From CAYOXX01 sp964408025 (GTDB lineage Bacteria > Acidobacteriota > DATKUA01), in the NCBI GenBank assembly GCA_964408025.1, contig CAYOXX010000049.1, positions 1 to 22,137 on the forward strand: DNA of 22,137 nucleotides. Reading direction: 5' to 3'. The notes beneath the pieces are model-generated. The model searched no databases. It worked only from the letters and a program-made list of their open reading frames with translations, and had not been told where the DNA came from. The position numbers were made by a program, and so were the translations under genes. Numbering within the stretch: the stretch's first letter is position 1; each line of letters starts with the position of its first letter. This document shows positions 14,530-22,137 of this stretch, piece after piece.

Positions 14530-15858
14530 CTAATCCCAGCCCATCCGTTCGGCGTACTGGTAGACGAAGCGGCCGATGAAGTACATCTTGATGAAGGTCC
14601 CGAGCATCATCAACCCGCGGAAGAGGAGCTCGAACGGCGCGGAGAACTGCATCATCTCGTCGGCGACCGGGGCTGTGATCGTGGCAAAGCCTATTAGAAG
14701 CGTCAGCAGGAGAATGATGCATCCCCCGATGATGTCAACGGCCAAGAGGAAAGCGATGAGCGCGATGTACGGTCCGAAGGCTCGAAATACTGACTTGAAG
14801 AACGCCACCAGATTAAACACGGGCCAGTACTGGCCGTAGGAGGCCTGGCGCATCAGGGAGATCGGTACGTAGAGGAGCCAGAACGCCAGCAGCAGCCAGA
14901 CGAACGGATCCGAGAAGAGGAATTCGATGTTGGTTTGAAAAGTTATCTCTCCGTCGGGCAGGGTCACGACATCCATGGATACTACTGGGAACACCAGAAC
15001 GAGATACGGTACGTTAAGGGCGACGATGGCGATCGGGACCTTAAACCAGAATTCCATATCGGCGAACCTGACAAACCAGATGTAAGAGATAAGGGGGGCC
15101 AGGGCCGCCACGCGGGTGAGGAAGAACTGGACAGCGGGCCGGATCAGCTCGCCTATGAAGTCGGCCATGTCGGTGAACTCGGGGAACGTCGTGCCGCCGA
15201 TGCCGGCGTTGGAGACGACACGGAAGTAGTAGGCATAAATGTAGAAGGTGGCGAGGAAGTTGATCGGCCCGCTGACCAGCGGTATGGGTACGAGAATGGC
15301 GATGGCGAAGAAGACGAGTATGGCTATGACGTTGACGAGGAAGCGCGGGTTGGCGACGTACTTGAACGGCCCGGCGATGTCGAGGTAGAACGGCGGCCCC
15401 ACGTCGCCGCGCTCGGCCGCGAATCCCTTCTCGGCGATCTGCCGGCGGCGCAGGTCGAAATAGCGGTGCAGGTCTTCGGCGTCACCCGCCATCTTCCAGG
15501 GCTCGTGGGGGTGGGTCCGGATCTGGTCGGTCTCCTTGAATTCCCCCTTGCGGATCATCTCGATCAGCTGCTTACGGGTCTGGTGGGAACGCTCCTCGCC
15601 GCCGACGCGCAAGTAGTAGAGCCCGGTCGGCTGCGCCGGGGCCGGCGCGAAGCCTTCCGCGACGGGGCTGAAGAAGGCCTGCAGTTGGGGGACGCTGCCG
15701 AGCGGCGTCCAGCGGTCCGAGCCGGCGCTGGCGATCTCGTGATCGCGATCCAGCTTGCCGGACTTGATGTTCTTGATCACCACGGCGATGGAGATGTTCT
15801 CGTAGATCCGGCGGCCGACGCGCAGCCTGTAGAGCCGACGCGGTACAGAATCAGCCAT
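14530..15858 (-). CDS. Tandem GYF_2-like domains fused to a multipass membrane protein
   Basis: The 442-aa protein starts with two similar cytoplasmic modules of about 55 residues: 8-65 (LYRLRVGRRIYENIS through SDRWTPLGSVPQLQAFF) and 79-136 (LYYLRVGGEERSHQT through EPWKMAGDAEDLHRYF). These resemble the GYF_2 domain of bacterial membrane proteins, which is thought to bind peptides. From about residue 165 there are roughly six to eight membrane segments, with a loop around TLPDGEITFQ, and the family resembles large uncharacterised DUF4013-like proteins. No enzymatic motif is visible. The ATG at 15858 has only a weak ribosome site. It sits downstream of the O-antigen ligase gene, with about 165 bases between. 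Function is unknown. Confidence 0.7.
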   Translation of the reverse strand: MADSVPRRLYRLRVGRRIYENISIAVVIKNIKSGKLDRDHEIASAGSDRWTPLGSVPQLQAFFSPVAEGFAPAPAQPTGLYYLRVGGEERSHQTRKQLIEMIRKGEFKETDQIRTHPHEPWKMAGDAEDLHRYFDLRRRQIAEKGFAAERGDVGPPFYLDIAGPFKYVANPRFLVNVIAILVFFAIAILVPIPLVSGPINFLATFYIYAYYFRVVSNAGIGGTTFPEFTDMADFIGELIRPAVQFFLTRVAALAPLISYIWFVRFADMEFWFKVPIAIVALNVPYLVLVFPVVSMDVVTLPDGEITFQTNIEFLFSDPFVWLLLAFWLLYVPISLMRQASYGQYWPVFNLVAFFKSVFRAFGPYIALIAFLLAVDIIGGCIILLLTLLIGFATITAPVADEMMQFSAPFELLFRGLMMLGTFIKMYFIGRFVYQYAERMGWD

Positions 15859-16024
15859 TATTTCGTTTTTCCGTTAGAAGGTATCGCCACTGCCGACCGC
15901 ACCTGGAGCGCTGACGTTCCGAGCGCGGCATCCCTCTCCACTATTATCGGCATTAAAACGGAGAATTTGAAGGGGTAGCGAGTTTTTTTTCGCGGCCGCC
16001 GTGCGCCGAAACCGGTCGCCGGAT

Positions 16025-17254
16025 TCAGGCTTTCTCTTCAGCTCGCGCCGCGGCAGCGCCGATGGCGTAGGGGAGAGTCACGAGCATCAGGAAGAGCATC
16101 AGGACCTCGGAGTCGCCGAAGTTGTACTCGAACATGCCAGCGGCGAACATCGCCGCCACGGCGGCAAAACCCCCGACGGCGAAGGCCCTCAGCGACGGCG
16201 GGCGCGCCGTGTCGCGTGCGAGGCGCCAGTGGCCCCAGGCGAGGGCGCCGATCAGCCAGAGCCAAACCAGGGCCGTCGGGATGCCGCGCTCGGCCGCGAT
16301 CTGCAGCACGTTGTTGTGCAGGTGGGCCACGTCAGCGCTCTCGGGAGGCCACTTGTAGCGGGGATAGATCTCCTCCACCTGCTGCAGCCCCGCGCCGAAG
16401 AGCGGGAAGTCGGCGGTGATCCTGGCGCCGGCGCTCACCATGCCCAAGCGGTGGCGGATGGAGGCATCCTCGAGGTCGGCGATGCTGAAGATCCGCTCCC
16501 GCACGAGCGGCGGCGACACCAGCACTGCCAGGCTGAGGGCGAACGGCAGCAACGCCACCAGGCCGGGCCGCCAGAGCAGCAGCAGAGCGACGACGCCGAC
16601 GGCGAGGCCGACGTAGGCATTGCGGCTCTGGGTCAACCCCAGGCCGACCACGAGCAGGGTCGCCGCCGCGGCCGCGGCCACCCTCGGCCCCCTCCGCCGC
16701 GCCCATAGCGCCGCCGCCAGCAGCGCCAGCGAGGCCAGCATCAGCTCCCCGCCGGCGGTCATGTAGTGGCCCAGGAAGCCCGTGAGCCGCCGCCCGGCCT
16801 CGCCGCCGCCGGCCCCTATCAGTACCTGCACGGCGCCCCAGGCGGTCGTCACCAGAGCCCCGGCGGCCAGCGCCGCCAGCAGCGCCACGGCCTCCGCCGC
16901 GCTCTCCACGTTCCAGAGCACCAGGGGAACAACCAGGAACAGCAGCAGGTTGCGGGCACTCCAGAGGCTCTCGACGGGATCCAGGGAAAAGACGATGGAG
17001 AGCAGCGAGAGCGCGATAAGCAGGACCAAAGGCAGCACGAATTGCGGCGCCGCCAGGCGACCCGGCCGCCGTGCGGGAAAACGGATGACCCAGAGGAGGA
17101 AAGCCAGGGCGGCGCAGGCCTGGGCGCCGCCGATCGTCAGCGGGCACATCAGGGCATAGAGCAGAAGCAGGAGAAAGATCAGCCGCTCGGGCAGCGCCCG
17201 GCTCCGCCAGGCGTCGACGACTTCGCTCGGCGCGACTCTGCTGACCCAGCTCAT
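16025..17254 (-). CDS. O-antigen ligase/polymerase (Wzy_C family) membrane protein
   Basis: The 409-aa protein has about 11-12 hydrophobic segments. It carries the Wzy_C features: GFLGHYMTAGGELM in a transmembrane region, LTQSRNAYVGLA, and a periplasmic loop with FPLFGAGLQQVEEIYPRYKW then ADVAHLHNNVLQIAAERGI, where the His-Asn motif is conserved in O-antigen ligases (WaaL). Such enzymes join O-antigen to lipid A core or link repeat units in the periplasm. The frame is open to 17614, but ATG 17254 is chosen because upstream sequence is basic and low in hydrophobicity and because the plus-strand PilZ promoter lies there. No clear ribosome site precedes it. Other glycosyltransferase genes are not nearby. 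Confidence 0.85.
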   Translation of the reverse strand: MSWVSRVAPSEVVDAWRSRALPERLIFLLLLLYALMCPLTIGGAQACAALAFLLWVIRFPARRPGRLAAPQFVLPLVLLIALSLLSIVFSLDPVESLWSARNLLLFLVVPLVLWNVESAAEAVALLAALAAGALVTTAWGAVQVLIGAGGGEAGRRLTGFLGHYMTAGGELMLASLALLAAALWARRRGPRVAAAAAATLLVVGLGLTQSRNAYVGLAVGVVALLLLWRPGLVALLPFALSLAVLVSPPLVRERIFSIADLEDASIRHRLGMVSAGARITADFPLFGAGLQQVEEIYPRYKWPPESADVAHLHNNVLQIAAERGIPTALVWLWLIGALAWGHWRLARDTARPPSLRAFAVGGFAAVAAMFAAGMFEYNFGDSEVLMLFLMLVTLPYAIGAAAARAEEKA

Positions 17255-17305
17255 GGCGAGGCCGATGGTAGCACCCGGAGCCAAGGAGCGGCAAGGGCGC
17301 CGGCG

Positions 17306-17335
17306 TTGCCGCCCGACATCGCATTCTGCTACAAT
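17306..17335 (+). promoter_or_regulatory. Candidate promoter for the PilZ gene
   Basis: TTGCCG (17306-17311, four of six) and TACAAT (17330-17335, five of six) are spaced by 18 bases, with predicted initiation near 17342 and a leader of about 30 bases. It reads away from the O-antigen ligase gene. Confidence 0.45.
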
Positions 17336-17372
17336 AATAACGAGAGGGATGCTTTCGGCCTGACAGAGGGGA

Positions 17373-18092
17373 GTGGAGTCGTTGCGTCTGTTCGGGAGAT
17401 CCAGAGAGCGGAGAGCGCGGGTCGGCCTCGACATCGAGGAGCCGAAGGCCGTCCGCGAGAAGCTGAATGAGCTCTGCGCGCGGCAGCACAACTGCGAGAT
17501 ACAGATCGGCAGGAATCTGTTCACCAGCATCTTCCTGAGGTTCGCCGGCGAGAGCTTCCTGACCGACATCATGATGCCCTCCAAGGGCAACTCGTTGCTG
17601 ACGGAGGGCGACACGATAAAGCTGGGTTACCAGGAGCGCGCCGTGCCCTTCACCTTCTCATGCGGCTTCCTGGGCCGCGTCGACAACGAGGGCTACGAGG
17701 CGCTGCAGTTCGCGCTGCCGGAGGTGATCCGCTACAGCAACCGCCGCTCGTTCTTCCGGGTCAGGCCCGACAAGGCGGCCCCGGTGCGGATCATGATTGA
17801 ATTCGACCGCAGCCAGTCGCTGGGCGACAGCGCGCGGGACATCTCCGGTGGCGGGGTATCGTTGCTGAGCAGCTTCGCCAGGTCGCTCAGCATGGGGCAG
17901 AGGATCAACAAGATCGAAATCGCGCTGCCCACCGGCGGCTGGATCTCCTGCCAGGGCACCGTCAGGCGAGTCAGCGGCGCGCTGATCGGCATCGAGCTGG
18001 AGAACGTTTCCTTCGCCGAGCGCAGCGAGATCGTCCGCTACGTCACCTCGCGGCAGACCGATGACCTTGCCTCCAGGAAGCAGGAGGACTGA
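17373..18092 (+). CDS. PilZ-domain (YcgR-like) c-di-GMP-binding protein
   Basis: The 239-aa soluble protein has an N-terminal YcgR-like beta domain (about 30-115) followed by a PilZ domain (about 120-228). The c-di-GMP-binding residues are intact: RSFFR (Arg125 and Arg129, in NRRSFFRV) and DISGGG (Asp156, Ser158, Gly161). YcgR-type proteins slow the flagellar motor when c-di-GMP is high, which would fit the FlgN-like gene in the window; other PilZ proteins control polysaccharide export. The start GTG at 17373 is uncertain because the GAGGGG lies only two bases upstream; a TTG at 17382 is an alternative. A hairpin AGGCC/GGCCT follows the stop but has no T-tract. Confidence 0.85.
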   Translation: MESLRLFGRSRERRARVGLDIEEPKAVREKLNELCARQHNCEIQIGRNLFTSIFLRFAGESFLTDIMMPSKGNSLLTEGDTIKLGYQERAVPFTFSCGFLGRVDNEGYEALQFALPEVIRYSNRRSFFRVRPDKAAPVRIMIEFDRSQSLGDSARDISGGGVSLLSSFARSLSMGQRINKIEIALPTGGWISCQGTVRRVSGALIGIELENVSFAERSEIVRYVTSRQTDDLASRKQED

Positions 18093-18188
18093 AGGCCGGA
18101 GGCTGGCCTGGACCAGGGGATCGTAAGGGGAGGACGGCGGCCGGCGGAGCGCCCGCTGCACGTCTAAGATAATATTTCCGGAGTCGGC

Positions 18189-19691
18189 GTGAAGAGCAAA
18201 GGCGAGCTGTTCACCTCCCGCTGGGCCCTGATTCTCGCCGCCCTGGGGATGGCCGTCGGCACCGGCAACATCTGGCGCTTCCCCCGCATCATCGCCAAGG
18301 TGGGCGGCGGGGCCTTCTTCATCCCCTGGCTGCTGTTCCTCTTCCTCTGGTCGATACCCCTGCTGATTCTGGAATTCACAATGGGCCGGGCTGCGCGCCG
18401 CGGCTGCGTCGGCGCCGTCGGCAGGCTGATCGGCGAGCGCTTCGCCTGGCTGGGCGGCTTCGTGGCGCTCTGCTCGACGGCCATCATGTTCTACTACTCC
18501 GTGGTCGCCGGCTGGTGCCTGAAGTACCTGTTCGCCGGCCTGGGCGGAGCGCTGGGCTCGATCGGCACCGCCGGGGCGGGCTTGGATTACTTCCGCGGCT
18601 TCACCTCGAGCTGGGAACCGCTGCTCTTCCACGCGCTGGCCATCGGGCTCTGCGGCCTCATCGTCTGGCGCGGGGTTGCGGGCGGCATCGAGCGGGCCAA
18701 CAAGATCATCATCCCCTCGCTGCTGGCGATCTTGCTCCTGGGCATGGCGCGGGCCCTGACGCTCCCCGGGGCCGTAGACGGGCTGGCCTTCCTCTTCACG
18801 CCCCGTTGGGAGACGCTGGCCGACTACCGCACCTGGCTCGAGGCGCTGACGCAGAGCGCCTGGTCGACCGGGGCCGGCTGGGGGCTGATCCTCACCTACG
18901 CCGTCTACATGAACAAACGGCAGGGGATCGTGCTGAACTCCCTGATCACCGGCCTCGGCAACAACAGCGCTTCGCTGCTCGCCGCGCTGATGATCATCCC
19001 CACAGCCTTCGCGCTAATACCCGTGGCGATGCCGGGCGCCGAACCGGTCGAGGTGATACGGCAGCCCGGACCCGCATCCACCGGCCTCTCCTTCGTCTAC
19101 ATCCCGGCACTGTTCAACCAGATGCAGCCCGGGCTCGGCTGGGCGTTCACGGTCCTGTTCTTCCTGGCGCTGAGCATGGCTGCCATCTCGAGCCTGATCG
19201 CCATGGTCGAGCTGGCAGCGCGCATCCTGATGGACGCCGGCATCGGCCGCCCGCGGGCCATACTGGCGGTCGGCTCGGCCGGCTTCCTCTTCGGCGTGCC
19301 CTCGGCGCTGAGCATGAGCTTCTTCGAGAACCAGGACTGGGTCTGGGGCGTGGGGCTGATGGTCAGCGGCTTCTTCCTTACCCTTACAGCCATCCGCTTC
19401 GGCGTCGACCGCCTGCGCACGACGCTAATAAACAGCGGTCCCGGCCTGCGGCTCGGCCGCTGGTTCAACGCCCTGATCGCCGTGGTGCTGCCGCTGGAGT
19501 TCCTGGCCATGATCGCCTGGTGGTTCGCCCAGACAGCGGGGCCGGACTGGTGGAACCCGCTCTCCATGGCCAACCCCGGCACTTGCCTTTTCCAGTGGGC
19601 CGTGGCGATAATCTTTCTGCTAGCCATCAACCGCCGCCTGGCGCGCAGGTCGGTCGGCGGGCGGCTGCTGGAGGATCCTGGGGAGGGATAG
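18189..19691 (+). CDS. Sodium-dependent NSS-family transporter 1
   Basis: The 500-aa protein is a Na+-coupled amino-acid symporter of the neurotransmitter:sodium symporter (LeuT-fold) family, with about 11-12 membrane segments. The TM1 signature is ALGMAVGTGNIWRFPRIIAKVGGG, followed by FYYSVVAGWC in TM3 and LFTPRWETLADYRTWLEALTQSAWSTGAGWGLILTYAVYMNK around TM6. The GTG start at 18189 follows CCGGAG by five bases. The MetS-like small subunit gene begins four bases after its stop, as in the metPS pair of Corynebacterium glutamicum, so this copy is the most natural partner of that peptide. The substrate is unknown. Confidence 0.92.
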   Translation: MKSKGELFTSRWALILAALGMAVGTGNIWRFPRIIAKVGGGAFFIPWLLFLFLWSIPLLILEFTMGRAARRGCVGAVGRLIGERFAWLGGFVALCSTAIMFYYSVVAGWCLKYLFAGLGGALGSIGTAGAGLDYFRGFTSSWEPLLFHALAIGLCGLIVWRGVAGGIERANKIIIPSLLAILLLGMARALTLPGAVDGLAFLFTPRWETLADYRTWLEALTQSAWSTGAGWGLILTYAVYMNKRQGIVLNSLITGLGNNSASLLAALMIIPTAFALIPVAMPGAEPVEVIRQPGPASTGLSFVYIPALFNQMQPGLGWAFTVLFFLALSMAAISSLIAMVELAARILMDAGIGRPRAILAVGSAGFLFGVPSALSMSFFENQDWVWGVGLMVSGFFLTLTAIRFGVDRLRTTLINSGPGLRLGRWFNALIAVVLPLEFLAMIAWWFAQTAGPDWWNPLSMANPGTCLFQWAVAIIFLLAINRRLARRSVGGRLLEDPGEG

Positions 19692-19695
19692 CCTC

Positions 19696-19836
19696 GTGGG
19701 ACTCGATGCCGTCCTGATGATGACCGCTATCCTGCTGCTGGTCTGGGTGGGATTCGGCGTCACCCTGATAGTCGCCATGCGCCAGGAGCGCCGCGCAAAA
19801 GAGGAGCCGGACGTTGACGACAACGCGGACGCGTGA
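19696..19836 (+). CDS. MetS-family NSS transporter small subunit
   Basis: The GTG-initiated ORF encodes 46 residues: an outward N-terminus, one transmembrane helix (about 5-28, AVLMMTAILLLVWVGFGVTLIVAM) and a charged tail QERRAKEEPDVDDNADA. This matches the layout and the MMxxxxxxxWxGF pattern of MetS-type small subunits, which are needed by certain bacterial NSS transporters such as MetP. GGAGGG lies upstream at suitable distance. Its stop overlaps the second transporter's start by 23 bases, giving the order large-small-large with very tight spacing. It is too short to be found by length alone, but position and pattern support it strongly. Confidence 0.85.
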   Translation: MGLDAVLMMTAILLLVWVGFGVTLIVAMRQERRAKEEPDVDDNADA

Positions 19837-21358
19837 GCAGTGGGGTTCGCGCATCGGCTTCATCCTCGCCGCGGCCGGCTCGGCCATCGGGCTGGGCAAC
19901 ATCTGGCGCTTCCCAACCGAGGCCGGGAAAAACGGCGGCGGCCTCTTCGTGCTGCTCTACGTCGGCTGCGTGCTCGTCCTCGGCCTGCCGATCATGCTGG
20001 CCGAGTTCTCCATCGGCCGCTCCGCGCAGAGCAACGCCGTCGGCTCCTTCCGCAAGCTGGCGCCGCGCACGCCCTGGTTCGCCGTCGGCGGCATGGGGGT
20101 GCTGGCCGGCTTCATGATCCTCAGCTTCTACGCCGTCGTCGGCGGCTGGATCCTCGGCTACCTGGTCGACAGCGCCCGCGGCGCCCTGGTGGCGGTGAGC
20201 TCGCAGGAGGCCCTCCACGACCACTTCATCTACTTCGCCCAGGACCCGGCCTCGTCGATCGGCTACCTGCTGGTCTTCATGGCCCTGACGGTTCTGATCG
20301 TCTACCGCGGCGTCAGCGAGGGGATCGAGCGCTGGAGCAAGATCCTGATGCCGGTCCTGCTGGTGCTGCTGGTGCTGGTGATCGCCCGCGGCCTGACGAT
20401 GCCGGGCACCGCCAAGGGGCTGGAGTTCCTCTTCGTTCCACGCTTCGAGGACTTCCAGCCGGGCACGCTGGCGGCCGCCCTCGGCCAGGCATTCTTCTCG
20501 CTCAGCCTCGGCATGGGAACGATGATCACCTACGGCAGCTACCTGCGCCGCGACCAGAACCTGCCCACCAGCACTCTCCAGGTGGTCGGCCTGGACACGA
20601 TGATCGCCCTGATGGCCGGCCTGGCTATATTCCCCGCCTTCTACGCGGTCAACCAGGCTCTGAGCTTTAGCGAGGCGCCGGGAGGAATGGGGCTGATCTT
20701 CGAGGCCTTCCCACAGATCTTCCTCGAGATGTTCGGACAGAACGCCCTCCTGGCCCAGGTGTTCGGCGTGGCCTTCTTCCTGCTGGTGCTCATCGCCGCG
20801 CTGACCTCCTCGATCTCGCTACTGGAGGTGGTGACCGCCTACTTCGTCGACGAGCGCGGCTGGGCGCGCCGCAAGGCGGCGGTCACGATGGGGGCTATTA
20901 TTTTCCTGATCGGCGTCCCCTCGGCGCTATCCAACGAGAATCCGGAAGCCTCCTTCACCGTTCTCGGCCAGAGTTTCTTCAACCTCATCAGCACGATCTC
21001 CAACGAATACATGCTCCCGATCGGGGGACTCCTGATCGCCGTATTCGTCGCCTGGAAGTGGGGGCGGGCGCGCTCGCTGGCCCACATCAGGGAAGGTGGT
21101 GGCCGCTTCCGGCTCGGCGCACTCTGGCTCGTCATCCTGCGCTGGATCGCGCCGCTGATCATCCTGCAGATCATCATCCTGCGCGTCCTGAACGACCTTG
21201 CAGGCAACGAAGTGCTGGTGCTGCCGCAGGCAACCGTGGAGGGGCTGCAGTGGGCATTCACCGCCGTCGACGCCGTCCTGCTGCTCTGCGCGCTCGCCGG
21301 CGGCGCCTTCCTCTGGTTCAGAAAGCCTCCAGGGGCGGCTCCGCCCGGGGAGCAGTAG
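19814..21358 (+). CDS. Sodium-dependent NSS-family transporter 2
   Basis: A 514-aa LeuT-fold symporter with about 12 membrane segments. TM1 is GSAIGLGNIWRFPTEAGKNGGGLF, closer to the canonical NSS sequence than its neighbour; TM6 to TM8 include FFSLSLGMGTMITYGSYL and ALTSSISLLEVV, with the Ser residues expected near the Na2 site. The only start with a good ribosome site is TTG at 19814 (GAGGAG seven bases before), and this lies inside the small-subunit gene in another frame. It likely moves an amino acid with Na+. It is clearly a separate paralogue, not a recent duplicate of the first NSS gene. Confidence 0.92.
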   Translation: MTTTRTREQWGSRIGFILAAAGSAIGLGNIWRFPTEAGKNGGGLFVLLYVGCVLVLGLPIMLAEFSIGRSAQSNAVGSFRKLAPRTPWFAVGGMGVLAGFMILSFYAVVGGWILGYLVDSARGALVAVSSQEALHDHFIYFAQDPASSIGYLLVFMALTVLIVYRGVSEGIERWSKILMPVLLVLLVLVIARGLTMPGTAKGLEFLFVPRFEDFQPGTLAAALGQAFFSLSLGMGTMITYGSYLRRDQNLPTSTLQVVGLDTMIALMAGLAIFPAFYAVNQALSFSEAPGGMGLIFEAFPQIFLEMFGQNALLAQVFGVAFFLLVLIAALTSSISLLEVVTAYFVDERGWARRKAAVTMGAIIFLIGVPSALSNENPEASFTVLGQSFFNLISTISNEYMLPIGGLLIAVFVAWKWGRARSLAHIREGGGRFRLGALWLVILRWIAPLIILQIIILRVLNDLAGNEVLVLPQATVEGLQWAFTAVDAVLLLCALAGGAFLWFRKPPGAAPPGEQ

Positions 21359-21439
21359 AATTCCTTCCCTATCCACGCCGCTCCGCTGTTATGTAAAGTG
21401 TGGGCCGTCCGCAGCCCCGCCAGCTGAGCCGGTCCACTT

Positions 21440-21469
21440 TTGACGGCCTGACGTTCCATCGGATATGCT
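21440..21469 (+). promoter_or_regulatory. Candidate promoter for aroK
   Basis: TTGACG (21440-21445, five of six) and TATGCT (21464-21469, four of six) are spaced by 18 bases. The in-frame ATG at 21465 falls within this -10 box, which argues for the downstream ATG at 21510 as the real start of the shikimate kinase. Confidence 0.45.
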
Positions 21470-21509
21470 GTCTGCGAAAGCCGTACGGCCTGGCGAAGGC
21501 GGGACTTCG

Positions 21510-22016
21510 ATGAAGGCAATCGTACTTGTAGGCTTCATGGGCTGCGGCAAGACCGCCGTTGGGCGGCTGCTGGCCGAGAGGCTCGAGGTGCCGTTCGTCG
21601 ACCTCGACGACGAGCTCGAGAGGCTGGAGGGCAAGCCGATCGGCCGCATCTTCGCCGAGGATGGCGAAGCCTACTTCCGCCGCAGGGAGCGCGAGGTGCT
21701 GAGGTCGCTGGCCGGCGGCGACCTGGTGCTGGCGGTGGGCGGCGGGGCCTTCACCGTCGACGACAACATCGCGGTTATAAACACCAACTCCGTCTCGGTC
21801 TGGCTCGACTGCCCCCTGGCCATCTGCCTGGCGCGCGCCGCGCGCTCGCCGGCGCGGCGGCCCCTCTTCTCCGACGCCGAAGAGATGGCCGTCCTATTCC
21901 GCCACCGCCTGCGCTTCTACAAGCGCGCTCACCACCGCGTCGACAGCGGCTCCGGCGAGCCCAAGGAAGTCGCCGAGGCGATTTTCAGGGAGCTGGGCCT
22001 GGAAGCCGAGTCCTGA
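21510..22016 (+). CDS. aroK: Shikimate kinase
   Basis: Shikimate kinase phosphorylates shikimate at O3 in chorismate synthesis. The 168-aa P-loop protein has Walker A GFMGCGKT (residues 8-15), the shikimate-binding DLDD (31-34), FRRRE (56-60), the VGGGA loop (about 76-80) and the lid RPLF. Length is standard (about 170). The frame is open to 21465, but ATG 21510 gives the normal MKAIVLVGFMG start. The upstream candidate promoter supports this choice. The ribosome site (GAAGG, somewhat far) is weak. No other aromatic pathway gene is adjacent; it stands alone before a Tat-exported gene 24 bases downstream. Confidence 0.93.
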   Translation: MKAIVLVGFMGCGKTAVGRLLAERLEVPFVDLDDELERLEGKPIGRIFAEDGEAYFRRREREVLRSLAGGDLVLAVGGGAFTVDDNIAVINTNSVSVWLDCPLAICLARAARSPARRPLFSDAEEMAVLFRHRLRFYKRAHHRVDSGSGEPKEVAEAIFRELGLEAES

Positions 22017-22040
22017 CGGCAACCGCAAGCGAGGAAGCCG

Positions 22041-22137
22041 ATGGGGATTATCGACAGGAGACGCTTCATCGCCGCCACCGCGGCGGGGGGGCTGGCGCTG
22101 GCGTTGGGGAGGCGGGCCCACGCCGGCACTCAGGACC
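22041..22137 (+). CDS. Tat-exported protein, N-terminal fragment (runs off window)
   Basis: The gene begins with ATG at 22041, with GAGGA five bases upstream, and runs off the window end after 32 codons. The visible residues are a twin-arginine signal peptide: DRRRFIAA (RRxF motif), a short hydrophobic AATAAGGLALALG, and a likely cleavage AHA followed by GTQD. The protein would be exported folded by Tat, often with a cofactor. The mature domain is not visible, so no function can be given. Confidence 0.75.
   Translation, partial: MGIIDRRRFIAATAAGGLALALGRRAHAGTQD

Noticed and set aside
15980..16024. T-run GTTTTTTTTCG as an intrinsic terminator
   Set aside because: The run has no stable upstream hairpin on the plus strand and is an A-run after a hairpin on the minus strand, so it fits neither direction.
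18515..19717. 400-aa plus frame overlapping NSS transporter 1
   Set aside because: It is a shifted-frame shadow, rich in Arg, Pro and Gly, with no membrane segments; the transporter frame has all family motifs.

Overview
This is a GC-rich (about 65 % by eye) bacterial chromosome segment with densely packed genes on both strands. Gene content suggests a diderm (O-antigen ligase-like protein, lipoprotein), probably flagellated (FlgN-like chaperone, YcgR-like PilZ protein) and Na+-using bacterium (two NSS symporters). The mix fits an uncultured lineage, but I cannot name a phylum from the sequence alone. Most genes are housekeeping; no CRISPR array, tRNA or rRNA was seen.

Layout. 1-1444: a short Pro/Ala-rich ORF, a FlgN-like gene, a MITE-like element and a membrane-anchored hypothetical. 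1461-2806 (minus): queE-queC, two steps of 7-deazaguanine (queuosine/preQ0) synthesis with overlapping stop and start. 2815-4345: a sharply AT-rich island carrying ammonia-dependent asparagine synthetase asnA, apparently acquired from a low-GC donor. 4407-7497 (plus): phosphomannomutase/phosphoglucomutase, carD, mtnA. 7499-8897 (minus): two tandem paralogous exported NTF2-like proteins separated by a 257-bp TIR-bounded element. 9084-9116: a strong operator-like palindrome in front of tsaD. 10265-10841: a 577-bp gap with two 63-bp direct repeats and several hairpins. 10842-11819: ROK-family sugar kinase. 11880-14331 (minus): an OPT-family oligopeptide transporter overlapping a small PqqD/RRE-like protein. 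14530-17254 (minus): a tandem GYF_2-like multipass membrane protein and an O-antigen ligase/polymerase. 17373-18092: PilZ protein. 18189-21358: NSS transporter, MetS-like small subunit and second NSS transporter, tightly packed. 21510-22016: shikimate kinase. 22041-end: start of a Tat-exported protein.

The least ordinary things are: (i) a family of short TA-flanked elements with terminal inverted repeats (two whole copies, one solo end) and a nested stem-loop, one of which supplies a stop codon; (ii) the RRE-like/OPT gene pair; (iii) the foreign asnA island; (iv) the 33-bp palindrome overlapping a consensus -35 box; (v) the 63-bp duplicated sequence after tsaD. I see no clear evidence of a defence system or biosynthetic cluster.
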